Positions 12,286-25,500 of a stretch of 64,000 bases of DNA are shown here, one piece after another. A program made the position numbers and the translations under genes. The notes under the pieces were generated by a model. It had not been told where the DNA came from. It saw only the letters and a list, made by a program, of their open reading frames with translations, and searched no databases. Within the stretch, counting starts at the first letter, position 1; every line of letters begins with the position of its first letter. The stretch lies in the NCBI GenBank assembly GCA_013397935.1, contig VZRN01005009.1:321226-385225 (forward strand). The letters run 5' to 3'. The stretch is from Dasyornis broadbenti (taxonomy: Eukaryota > Chordata > Aves > Passeriformes > Dasyornithidae).

Positions 12286-15200
12286 CCGCAAGGATTCTGC
12301 CCAGCCTTGCTTTAAGCTTCACCTGTTGTGTCTCCCAGATGCCTCGCCGCTGGTTCCTCCCAGCAAGCAGGGACATCTAGCGACCAAAGAGGGATATTGC
12401 AAATAAACAATCGCATCTCTCTCCCACGATGTTTTGTTAAAATCAAATCTATTTTCTTGATGTTGTTGTTAAGATATTTGCTGCCCATTAAATTAGTCAA
12501 TACTATATTCACTCATCCACCATCTTCACTTGGTTTAACCTTTATCGGGGAAAAACAGAGGGCAATTAATTTATTTTTTAATTTCACTCTAGAAAAGTAT
12601 TTTTTTTCCTTGTAGTAGTATCTCAACAGGAAAAGTTGCCTAACAAAAATAATTTTCTTCTTGGCACAGATCACTAGAATTCTGAACTTCTTAAGAGGGT
12701 GTTCACAAGTTTTGTTTCATTACACTTTTCTTATGCTTCAAATAAGTCAAAAAGCAACATTCCATATCATTATCATCTTTCTTTTTCCTCCACATCTATA
12801 AATGCTCTCATGGAAAAGGCCCTGGTAAGTAAATCCATATTTCTGACCTGCTGCATGTCTAACATTTCTTCTTTAATAACTCCATGAGCATGGCAGGCTC
12901 TTCCTATTAACTACATTACATCATCATTATCAAAGACGAAAGGAAATTAATTTTGTTTTCCAAAGACTTGGCAATAAGTTGGGTCTTTACTTCATCAGAC
13001 ATCTGCTGTTTTTCTACGTATGTCATTTGTGAAGCAGAGTTTTCCTTATGACTTTATTCTCCTCACAGTTTATCATGCCACACTGTTTACCAGGGAAATA
13101 AAGCGGAGCAGGATTTCTCATTTGCCCTCTAAAAGTGTAAAGCTAATTTCAAGCCAATATTATAATCCTTATTTCAGTTTCACATGCTTTTTCTGGTTTA
13201 AAATAAAGCTCAGCAAAGACTGTCATGCAAAAATAACCTCTCATGGTCTTTGCCTGAAATTTATTACTTGTGCTGCAGGACTTTGTTTTAACAGATGGGA
13301 CTTTATCAGCAAATTATATGGGCAGGCCACCAACTTCCCTCAGGAATGGAGGAGTGCTGGTATTTACTTGGGCTCTTATCTATGCACTTAAAGCCATATT
13401 CTAACCACAAACTTCTATTTTCATTTATTGATAGAAAAGACAAAACACAGAGAATCCTCTGTTCTAAAACACTGCATCCCCAACCCTTCTCTTCCCCATT
13501 CATGGGATCAGTAGCTGCTGTCAAATATTTCACGAGGAAAACTTCTCCTCTTTTCCTTCTTAAAGTTGAATGGACTTGACAACGTGTTTTCATCTTCCCC
13601 ACGTAACTCCATTAATACTGCACAAAAGGGGACAATTTAGATCACTTTTCCAAATATTTATTTTGCTAAATAATTTGTTGTGGTTTGCTTGGAGTTTTTC
13701 TCTACTTAACTACAGCGTAATTCACCCTGCAAATAATACTTTTCTGCAAGAGAATTTTGCTCATGGCAAGTCCTTCTACACTGCAGCCACCAGCGCATCA
13801 GGAACTGGAAGGTTTAGTGAATGTATCCAGAGAGGAGTGATCCCAATTCCATCTCTTATCCTATCCCAGCAGCACAGAAAGGATCAAAAAAATAATCCCG
13901 TTCTGAGCAGGCAGGAGAGGGTGCAGGACCACCACAAGAAGCGGGAGGGAATCTGAGCCCACACAGCCGGCCTGGCTCCCACCTGCTCCATGGTATAACC
14001 TGTGTGGGACGTTGAGGGCTGAGTAAGAGACAGGTGAGGGAGAAAAACTAAATAAATAATAACTCCAGGGAGAGAAAGAAATAGTGATAAGCACTGAGTG
14101 TCACACTAGCTACCAGCTGCTATGTTCCATTACAGAACTTGATATTTATGCTTACTGCTAATCAAGATCTAAAGACGTAATTTATAATTTATCTCTGAAT
14201 TGCACACATCATCCCAAAACAAGCATTTTTTGATGTAAGTTTGAAAATGTGCATTCTACATCTAACAAAAACTCCACTCAGCACTCTGAAAGAGATGGAA
14301 TTCTGAAAAATATGGCACACAGCTTATTTTAAGGTTTTCCTACTGAAACACTGTTTCACAGCAGTTTGAATTAATGGGAAGGATGCCAAGTAACTTCTTT
14401 CAAATGGGAAAGAAAATTTTAATAGAAAACCACGTAAAAACTTGCAGAAAAAACACTGAAACATTTTAGGTGTTTTGTTCCAAATCATTGAAAATAGCAT
14501 TAAAACTAAACTATGCTTTCCTGTTCAATGCAAATCTTTCAATATAGTTTCATTTGTATGTGTCTGTTATAGGATCCATACAGCAGGATCCAATCCTGTA
14601 ATGACCCCCATGGAATTTTCTCATGAAACTTACCTAGGAATACTTGACCAATGCATTTAAGACTCAACTTTCAGCCATTTGAGACTCTCTGTCAGCAGAA
14701 AGATTCCAAGTTAATTGTCAAGTATAAAGTAAAGAAACCAGCACAGAAACCACCTACATCATTGTGAGACACGATTAAACTGTTTAACTACAGTTATATG
14801 CAATTGGTCTTAGTTTTTACTCTTGATGACTAGATCATCGCGTTCTTCGACCACATACACAGCCCTGCTAAGCAAGAAGATACCTCCATTATACTCCATG
14901 GGTCTTGGATGCGACCTTGATGGCCAAAGTCATCCTCCTCTATTCTCAGAATGAACAGCTCCCCCTCCATGGAGAACTCCCCAAAAATGTGGTGATACAG
15001 CAAGAAAATGTATCGAAAACTGGACCTCAGAGGATAACTTAGTAATATGCTTCTACAGAGAAAGTTTGAAAACTCACTACAAAAATAAGAAGATTTGTAA
15101 AGCAACAGTGTGAAAACCTAGCTGTGGTTCTGGCCCAACAATCCGTATGTGGACTTCTAATATTCCAAAGTTTTCCGATAAGATATAAACCAAATGGTGT

Positions 15201-18200
15201 GGTATGAACCACCACCAGGATAAGGGTTATTTTCTAAATAACCACCAAATCATGCTTAGAGGCAATAAACAATTGCCAGAGCTGTAACTCATGTGAGAGC
15301 AGTTAAGCAAAGGCAAATTCCAAGGTATTTTAGCTGAATATTGTGTTCAAATTCTGACATACAAGGATAGGAACTCATGTGAAATGTGGACCTGGATTTC
15401 AATTTTAAACTTCTTGCCATTAAAGTTCAGGGTATGTTTGGGTCACACAGCTCAATATGGGTTTAGATCTCTACAGGATATCGGGGTTTTTAAAGATACT
15501 TTTCATTTTCAAATGTGACAGTTAAAAAATCCTGGGTACAATAAACTATTTGACTTGGGGAAAAAAAAAGTTGAGCTATAAACTGAAACCAAAGTAGCTC
15601 AACTTGGGAGTGTCCCAGCTGCAGAAAACTCTTAATTTTAAAACATTTTGATTGATCCCCAATCTCTTCAAATTACACTGCAGTAAGGGCTGTGCACCCT
15701 TCTGAAATCGGGCTATGCCTCAATTACTTCATCTGCGGATAAATTTCATTGTTATTTGAAACATGTGCGAAAGGCAGATACCAGTATACCCTAAAATTGA
15801 TTAAATATCTACCTCATTAAAATACAAACCCTACAGTATAAGAGGCCCTGCTATGAGGGTTCACTTTGCATTAAGAATGCTGAACCTTGCCAGGGAAATA
15901 CCATTTTGGATCTGGATCAATCCAGTTTAGTTGGACAACATCTGTATTTTAGCAGCTGGACACTTACAGCACCACCAGCCTCATTAGAGTTTTCACCAGG
16001 TTTCTGCCGACAGTAAACACAAACTGACTCACCTGGTTCTCTCCAGCAATCCAAAAGAGAAAGGTAAGCAGGAATCCTCCTCAGGTAAAACCTTGGAGTG
16101 AAAAGCTTAAGTCCACGAGCCGACATTTTTGAGCACCAAATTTGGATCAGGGTATTTCAGAACGTTTTATGAATTCAAAAGACTCAAGGAAACGTGAAAC
16201 TTGACAGGCTATTAGTCCATTCTGGGGGACTATTACCTTCCAGACAATTATTTTCAACATAAAATTCTGAGGTTTGGAAAAGCCTTGTGCCACTTCCCGT
16301 GAGGATTCACAGTCTGCTGGCCAAACGTGTCTCTGCCTTGTGATACAACACACACAGTAACACTGTGTGTGCTGCCCTTGAATTAACAGACAGAAGGAAA
16401 ATTCCATACCTTTGATCTGAGACACAATTAGAAAAAGGGCAACAACTATTTTAAAATTATAGAAAAAACTTATTTAAACACTATACTGTCAAGAAAAATG
16501 TAGATATAGCCAGTCCCATCTTGGCAAGGAAGCAAACTAGGTGAGTAGTATTCAGACATTCTTGCTGGATGGACTATTTTTCCTGACTTTCTCCTACAAG
16601 ATTTGGGGTGCCCAAATAGCAGGAATGGCACTTCCTGGAGTCTCTCAGTTTTCAATGCACGCTGAAAAGCCTCTAAGAATCCCAACACACCCTTGGAAAA
16701 AAACAAAGTGTGCTGGATCTGTTTGATGAGGCTGTTCCCAGTTGCTGCCCTTATTTTTGGAGGGAGAGCTGGGAAGATGCAGACTGCAAGCCAGAGGAAC
16801 TGCTCCAAAGGTGCACCTTGCTGATATTCTTCCCAGGAGCTCGCATCTGGTAGCATGCACCTCATGGAACACAAGTCCAGGAGCCCCACAAGCAAAACAG
16901 GAGTTATGATCTTGGGTTTCCACTAGCCATACAACTCTGGAAGCCAACACTCCATGCTTTATGCACTCCTGAGTTGCTACCTGAAAAGAAGGAGCAGGTT
17001 GCAAACTGGTTTAATCCTCTGGGTGAGCACTATTCAACCTGTGGATCACAGCTGAGCACCCTTGTGATCAAGAACCTCTGCAGGTGTTTTTCAGCCATAT
17101 TTTGCTACTGCAGCTCTGGGAGAAGCAGTTCAGCTCCACGTTTCTGCTGCTCAAAGCCATGTCCACCCGCCCTGCAGTTAAGCAAGGAATTTGAATGGGT
17201 ACTCGGTGAACAGGATGAGTTACAGAGTTGTATCAGGTTTAAGTCAATCCCTTTTCAGCAGAGTACTTATGTATGTGATTACCTTTAAGGCTGTATGTTC
17301 CTCATTAAGTCGGTGGGGTTAAGTATGCCCTTAATGATATAACAACGATCAGAATATGCTTAACTCTTTTACAGATGGCAGGCCTGAGCCAGGACCCTCA
17401 TTAGCACTCCCACTACTCTGACAAAGGGACTGGACCCTTTTACTACAAGGGAAATGGGATGTGGTCTTTCATAATATTTCAAGCATTAAATCCAAATGCA
17501 GTTTCCAGAAGAAAGCCACTCAAATCCACACAGACATCCCAGCTATGTTACTGTACATCTCACCTCCTGAGCTCTGCATGGAAATGTCTTCTGAGTGTGG
17601 AAGTGACTGTCCCGAGCTCTTGGAGGATTGTCTGTAAACTTGGCACGAGGTTTGTTTACTAAAATGCTGCTGTGAACAATTTGTCACTGACTTAGAGTCT
17701 GACAAACAAGCCCCTCCAGGCTAATTCGGACAAAGATTAGGAATGCTTCTCTGGAGCTAAGGATGGAATACAGGCTTTGAAGGCATTGCTTTTATTTATG
17801 ACATCCAAACACTGCCTTAAAATAACATTGACAATGCCAAGAAGTTAGATGTTAGAAGTTCAGAAGTTAGGAAATGCCTCAAACTTTGTTCAGCCCTATT
17901 TTGAGTGGACTTCATGATACAGATGTCCATTATTGGACATACAAAATTCTTTTCCACCAACCCACCACCTCACTCATTGTGAGGAAAGAAAAAGGGTTGT
18001 CCAGGAGAGAGCTGTCTGTAGAGTTGCTCACTGATTTCAAAACCAAGCAGTTATTCAACTTCCTTCTGTTCTTCCATTCTACATGCAGCCCTAGGCTTTA
18101 TCCTGTACCTGGCCTTTAAACTCCACATTTGATATGGAATTATCCATTTCCTCACAGGTATTCCTAGGGCCCTATTGGCATAGCATCCAAGTACATCACA

Positions 18201-19135
18201 CTGGGTAAGAAGTTTGTCTTCAAGACAGATATGTGAGAACAGAATTAGTAACTTCCACTTAGATCATTTGCTATTTTTGTGATACCTCTACTTCCTACTT
18301 CCCTCCCATTTTCTCCATTGAAATTCCCATCAAGTGCTTCTTCCTATTGTTTACCCTACCTATATACTTCAGAGACAGCACTAGAAGAAAAGAAAAATAA
18401 TTATGAGATGAAAACTTCAGAGAATTTGGCTGCCAATCCCTAACAAGCCTCTACTAAACATTTGTGAACTAAAATCTTTTGAGAGCCATACAGCTTGGCC
18501 AGATTTGGGAAAACTTTTATAAGGATGCCAAAAGATCTCAATTTGATATCAGAACAATTTTCACATCAGATTTCAGGTGTTTGACCAAAGCCTGCCTGGG
18601 CTCATAATGAGAATGCACAAACCTTTGGTTTGCTTGTGGGTTATTTGTTTGTTTGATTTACATACTGTCTTTTTTATTAAAGTAGTTTCAGTAGAATAAG
18701 AGGAGTGTTTCTAATTAAAAACAGTTAAAAAGTTGTAACAGAGATCAGTGCAATATGCACTTAAAGCATCTGGGCTCTTCTGGGATGTCAATTGAGATTT
18801 AAAATAAAAAATTGGGAATAAGGTTCCTTGATTTTAAGGATAGGTAATACGGATTAGTAGGCAAAGGTATATTAGACCTTGCAGTGACTCCTGGTGGGCT
18901 GCTGTCCGGGAAAAGAAAGGGAATATCAGTGTAAAACCCATAACACAAGGGTGCTGTATACAGACTGGCAGGATCCTGTGAGCTGCAGGCACTGCCCATG
19001 AAACTATTTCCCTCTGGGCACCTTCCAGAGGTGCAATTTCTCTGGAGCACCAACGACATCCAGCAACCACTTCAGGCAGCTGGGATCCAAATCCAGTCAG
19101 TAAGGGAAGATTCCCAAAGGAAATCTCAATAGTAC

Positions 19136-19149
19136 TTTTTTTTTTTTTT
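19136..19149 (+). repeat. Poly-T run (14 T)
   Basis: T14 followed by a C-rich pyrimidine tract. No further structure. Confidence 0.85.
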
Positions 19150-20070
19150 CCCCCTGTCCTCTTCCAGCTATTTGAGTACCTAGTTCTTCCCTCATGCCCC
19201 AGATTTTGGGTCACAATGAAAATAAAAAAGACAAAAAGTCTTGAATAGCAAGAAAATATTAGAAGCTTATTAAAGATGATTAAAGATTGCTTTTCCCCTT
19301 CCTGAAAATGTCAAGGAAAGGTAGACATTTCTGATACATTTCCAGTAGAAAATAAGGAATTTCAATCAATAAAATCCTAACATATAAAAAAATTAATTTT
19401 CAGCATAAAATGTCTTTTGGGATTTAGTCAAAAATTTCCATGAAAGTAGATATTCTCAACATAAAACCAAAAAAAACCTACATGTTTTATCAAAAAAGAG
19501 TCAACAGTAAATTATGATCATGAATATTCTTTGATGCATTTTAAGTTTCCTTACTGTTGTTTTTCTGAGTAAATCCTTGTGGGCCACAAAGAACAGCACC
19601 TCTGTGATTCCTTTCACAGAAACAGCGAATGATCCCGGAGGGCAGCCAGTGGGCCGGGAGGATCTAGGAATGATGCTGTAATTCCTTAAGGCTCTGTGGC
19701 TTTATTTGTGGGATTTCTTTCCACTGGCCTCCAAAGGCTCTTCTTGAGTGTGACTCCTCCACCCAGGATGTGAAGCCATGTGAAAGCCTAATCCTTTAGG
19801 ACAGATGCAAAGAAAAATAGGAAATCTGTTTTAAATGCAAAGCAAGATGAAGCCTATAAAGGAGTGATTTTAAGTTAAGCTAATGGGAAGTGATCAATTC
19901 ATTTAAAAATTAATATACTTATTCCTTATGCTTTTTAGAAACAAGCATTTCTGGGGAGGACGATGGCTGACACACACTGACAGTGAAGGCAGATGTTGTT
20001 ACCTAAACATATAAACCATTAAGTTATACAAAGTGCCTCCCCCACTTTTAAATTGACTGAAATTAAAGGC

Positions 20071-20110
20071 AATTAATTTGGTTTTAATTAATTAATTTGC
20101 AATTAATTTA
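20071..20110. promoter_or_regulatory. Cluster of AATTAATT homeodomain-type cores
   Basis: AATTAATT occurs at 20071, again in the TTAATTAATTAATT run near 20084-20097 and at 20101. TAATTA is the core bound by many homeodomain proteins. No function is shown; it may be chance in AT-rich DNA. Confidence 0.25.
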
Positions 20111-22049
20111 TAAGTCAGCTAAAGCAAGTACCAGATTTCTCCCTTTTTTCGTGTTCGCCACTCTAGACCGGAATAAGGTCACCCCTGGCCACATGTGGGG
20201 CAGGATTTACATCGAAGGCCCCAGCAGTGATCTGAGGAAAAGAGTCTGAGCAGCAGGAGCAGCATCCAGGTTCTTGGCATGTTCGCCACACACTTGTGCT
20301 GACAGATCTGGAGCTGCCCTTCACACAGTCACAGTCAGGCTGCTTATGCCATGTCCCTCCCCTGTTGTCCCCTCCATGCCATTCATTTGACTTCTTTGAT
20401 TCATATTTAGTGCTAACAAAGCTCCACACATCCAGCCCTATGGACTGAGGGCCCCTATTCCCTCCTTGTGCTTCACAGCAAGCTCAGCCAAACATCCACG
20501 CTGAGGCAGCTTCCCAGGCATTCCTGTATGGGATTTCCTTGAGAGGGTTCTGGTGCTCATCCAAAACCCAACCCAACAGAGCAACAGGCTCTCTCCCACA
20601 CCTTCCTATCAGAGAACTCCAGCCCAGTGTCACTGCCACCTCATCAAGCAGACATGGAGGTGCCAAGGAAGTGGTGTCCCACCCCAGAACTCCAACTTGT
20701 CACCACTTCAATGCGAGCCAGTGATATTTCCTATTATTTCCACAGATCTCCAGGGTGTGAATCTGGGATATGGACTGTAAACATAATTCACAAAGCAAGC
20801 TGAGGCTGCACTGATAAATTGTATTTCTTACCCCTTTAAACACTCAACACACAAAATACATAAAACATCTTGTTTATGAACCTCTTCCTGTGTGGACAGG
20901 CCCACTCCAGAGAATCAGCCCATTTTCTTTATGTCACATGAATGAAAATCAACACTGGATGACAATCTACTGTGGACCCATTTATGGTGATTTATTGAAG
21001 CTTAAGACACTACTTTCTAAACATACATGGTGTAACCCACCTGAGAGTCTGACCATCTGGTTAAATATGATTTTTCTAATAGATTTCAAAATGTTGCTGC
21101 ACTTGGCCTGCAGATACTAATGTTACAAACCTCAGCAGTAAAGAGAAAAGCCCAACTAAACAAAGGCATAAAGAATTCCTGATAAAAACTCTGCAGCAAA
21201 TCCTCAATTGCTGCAAATTGGCATGAAGTAACTTACATGGGGCAGGAATCTGGTGAGCTATTTAGACATGAATGGCTGTAATTCCACAGGATCTGAAATT
21301 CTTTTTCTACAAGAACTCAGGCAATCAGAGCTCACCAGATTAAAATGAGTATCTCACAGGCATGATGCTGTGAGATAAAAAGTATGCTGGCTGCTTTCCA
21401 GCAAGGAACTTGAGCATGTCCTTATCATTAAGCTTACAAGCAGTCACACTGAAGTCCCATGCTTCGGGCCTGAAATTAAACATTAGCTCAAGGATTTGGC
21501 TGGGCTAGTGCCAATACAATTTTAAAAGTGCCAACTCCGAAAGCAGGGATTGTTTGGGGAACAGTTATTCAGGTGTACCTAGTCTGAGCTCAGCTGACAG
21601 TCTCAGGGAGGGGTGAAAGTTGCTGTTACCTTTCTGCTTTCCAGTTATTTCAGGCCTGACAGTCTCCCATTTAACCATGGTAAATGTTTTCAGGTTAGTA
21701 AACAGCTATAAAGATAACTGAGGGAATTTTAAATAAACTTACATAATGCCTTGCAAAATGTAGCGTACATATACCTTCATCTCAGTCATCCAAAATACAA
21801 ATAGAGGAAAATCTAAAGATCTGTCTCAAAGCTTTAAATTAACTGTTTTGTCAATAGCTGAGTATTTTGCAGCATTAACCTGCACCTTCAGCTATTAAAG
21901 TCAAGGACACAGGAAGCAAAGATGGAAATCAGAAAGAATAAAAAGCTGCAAAATTAAGCTGTTCTCTTTCACATGTGAAATTCCATATAAAATACTTCCC
22001 TATAAATAGTTGTCAATAAACACAACTGCTGCAAATGTATTTGGTAAAT

Positions 22050-22070
22050 GTTGAGGTCAAAGGCCTCAAC
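22050..22070. promoter_or_regulatory. Palindrome with embedded AGGTCA half-site
   Basis: Arms GTTGAGG and CCTCAAC are perfect reverse complements around a 7-base loop. The left side contains AGGTCAAAGG, which resembles a partial DR1 nuclear-receptor site. Function is unproven. Confidence 0.25.
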
Positions 22071-22551
22071 TGTTTATTGCCTTGTAAACTCAAAGGCAAG
22101 TAAATTTATTGCCTGAACGAGTTTCAGAGTATTGGCCATCATAAAAACTCTGCATCCAAGGTACAAACCAGCCCATGGGCTGCACCACAACTATTCCACA
22201 CACAACTCAGGGGCCACCACGTGTAGCATAATCCCAAGTACCAGAAATATATCACTGCCAAGCTGGATGTACACTGCACTTCACAGCTTGAAGAATGGAT
22301 CTCACAGTTTATGTGATCTAGGTCTTGCAGACAGAAGATTATTACTTTTAAGTTCCTCTTTCCACTAATTTTAAAAAGGTCATATTGATTCTACAGCTTT
22401 CTATAAACTCATTAGAACCATGGTTAGTGTTTAGTGCCAAATCCTTTCCCTAGATCCATTATTCATGACTATACTTCCAGGATTAATGTTTTGAGAACCT
22501 TGTTATCTTCCAGCTCCAAAAATTCAAAGTGCCAGTTCAGGAAGCAAAGCG

Positions 22552-22599
22552 TGTATATATANNNNNNNNNNNNNNNNNNNNNNNNTATATATATATATG
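22552..22599. repeat. TA microsatellite containing a 24-N assembly gap
   Basis: GTGTATATATA runs into 24 N (22562-22585) and out through TATATATATATATATG. The gap is evidently an unresolved dinucleotide repeat whose true length is unknown. Confidence 0.9.
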
Positions 22600-25500
22600 T
22601 TTTCTTGACCAGGGTTCTATTTAAGGAACATTATGTTTCTGTCCTCTGAAGTTACAGCTCTAGAACTGAATGTGCTTGGTGCCCTTCTTCATGTGATCCT
22701 TTCTCAAGTCCTATATAATTATTAATTGATGTAAATTAGGAGAGAACAATCCTCACAAATTGAATCAAGAGAAAATTCTAGGATAAATCTAATATGGCAT
22801 TTGGTATAAAATACTACACTTAGTAATCTAGCCTGTAAACTCCTCAGGGATTTTCCCTCTGATGTTTTTCCCTCTGTACTGGAGCATGCAGTCAGTGCTA
22901 GAACTTTGCAGTAATTCCGATTTTTAATCCCCTTCAGTTGTGCGGTCAAAAGGGAGCTGCCCATCTGCCCAAACTGTGCTTTCCAATTTAACTGGAAGTG
23001 CATCCTGCCTCCACTCTGTGAGTCCATTTGTGAGCAGCTGATGATATCTGCAGATAAAGCTATGCAGGGTGTTATTTGAGAGTGAAGCTGCTGTCAGAGC
23101 ATGCAGCACCTGAGTGCATCTGCCAGTCAGCAGCCCCCCATCTCCACTTCAGCTGAGCACACACGTGTGGACAGGCACGTGTCAGTGCATGCACACAGAC
23201 AGTGCCCCATATGGGCAGGAAACCCACCAAACAACACACAAACAGCAGCCACTCTTTAAAAATCTTCTTCCACAGATCTGCAAACTCAAATAAGCCAGAG
23301 ATCTAAATACAAAACACCCAGGAACATGCATAGGTACATCTCATTTCCTAGAGAATTATGGCACAAATACAGCATGTGGATTTTTGATTTTATTCCAGAC
23401 AGATCTGTTCTCCAATATTGTTCCCATCAAAGAAAACTCTCTTAACTTTCCTCCAGCCATTCCTCGGAAATGTTAAATGATAAAAACATTGCTCCATTTG
23501 AGAAATCTACCCCAGTAAATTCCATGCACAAACACCTCGTCAATGTCAACAAACCAACATTTAAACTGAAAGATACTGTCATGCTGACCCTCTTTCTCCT
23601 ATTTGCTGATTTTATAAAACCAAAATTAATCCAAACCCCACATAGCATGTGACAAGCATAATACCACAATATGGTTATGTATAAGTGGACAAATAAGAAA
23701 ATTTAACACTTTTCCCTACCATGTTTCCAGAACAGCTTTATCCTGGGATGTTGATACAAAAATGCAGAACACTTATGACTGAAGACTTCATTGGAACAAT
23801 GGACAATATTTCCATCTCCAGGAAATTCAGTTTCTTCTTCTTTCCACACCAGAACCATTTAACACCCCCATTGATGAGGATTTATCACTTATAGGCACTG
23901 ACTTCTTGGGGGAAAGGCTAAAAAAGCAGTTCCTCCCTCCTTAGTCAGTGTTACCTAACAGAGCATTATTCATGGCAGTAATTCCACTGAGGTTAATGGG
24001 ACTAATCAGTAGAATGGTTAAGGTGAAGGAGAAATAGGCTTCAAATTAACACAGGGAGAAAATAAGCCAAAGAATTATAATGCACAATATTAAACACAGG
24101 TACTTCTGTCCTGTAAGTCTGTTCAGCACAATTAATGGAATAACAAATAAGTGGTGTAACATTACCCACCCATTACACTGTCACTCGACAAACAACACAG
24201 CCACTAACTTTTCTTGGCATAACGTGGGATATAAATGGGGTACTGTTGTTTAATCATTCTCCATGATGTTTATAGGAGGGAAATAAGATCTCAGTATAAC
24301 TAGAGAGGCCACAGGAAGGACACTTTAAAAGCTGCGCTGCCATGTGTGTCAATACCAAGGGTTCAGCAACATCTGGCTTAATTCATTTTTTAGCTGTTTA
24401 CTAACTGGAGACCAGGTGTTATTTCCTCCTTGAGATGGGAAATGCCTTTAATTGATGCCACTGTATCTCCCTTATGCCAAACGGGCACTCAGCAGACACT
24501 GTGAAAACCAGGGAAGGAGTTGTGGGAGAAGCTGAGGCTGGGATTTGCCCATGGTGCCTCTGCAGACCACAGGCCCTTGGAACAGAGGCTGTGTCTGACT
24601 GTGCTCTTAGTCTGACAGAGAGCCCGAGCTCGTGCAAGGCTTCATAGTGTTTCTGGAACACAAATGTAGAAGATGGCTAATTCCAAAACCCCTACCCTCC
24701 TCTGAACAAAGGCAATGCACCTCTTTCGCATTATGTCTTCCAAAATTTCTTCCAGAACAAGGTACCGCCTTTAAGGAACCCTACCCAGCAATCCTTTTTA
24801 GAAAGGCAATTTTTAAAAGCAATCACCTGTTGCTACAGTCTTTTGGGGAGACCTTTAGACCAGTTGGACTCAGTTTGTCTTTCAAAGCTCAGTTAAACAT
24901 TAGCAAAGCTGCTCATGAATAATTTTTCATAAGAAACTTTTTTTTTTCACATCCATGTTTGGCAGAAAGCAGAAACAATTTGAGGCTGTTAGAGAAAAAT
25001 CAAACATGCCTCAGATGATCTGTATCCCCAAACAAGTTTAGAGAACAGCTGCAGATAGGTTATGAAGATATGAGCTTTGTACACTCACACAAACATCAAA
25101 CCACATTACTGGCCACAGGAACACGCCAGGAAAGTTCATTTGAAAATCATTATGCATTCATTTCTACAAGTAACACCTTGTGGTCCCCACTGTGAGTGTG
25201 GTTGTGCTACAGCTATTTCCTTTTATGTCAGAAACGGTTTTTGAAAGTTTGGCATGAGAAACACACTAATACTTTTGTTAAGAAAAATTTCAGGTTCCAC
25301 AACAGGTCCTTGAGAACAGCAGTGTAATGCAAGTATTCAGATTTTTGTCATTTGTAACCCAATTTCAGCTTTGCCTTACATCAGAATAAAATTCCTTCAA
25401 AGCTAATTTCAGTCCTGTCCCGAGAGAGCATTTGTCCATGTCATGAAAACTGGGATTTTATTTAACACGATTACATGCACATGCTGGTGCAGTCAGATGC

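Larger units (their letters stand above)
12286..22551. other. Intergenic, CR1-free, no gene recognised
   Basis: Ten kilobases of AT-rich unique sequence without CR1. Short ORFs here (for example the minus-strand one at 14830-15105) have no recognised family. Several homeodomain-type AT motifs occur near 20.07 kb. Confidence 0.6.

Noticed and set aside
24419..24661. Minus-strand 80-codon ORF (MFQKHYEALHELG…) as a gene
   Set aside because: No splice context or family resemblance; its length is within chance expectation for this window.
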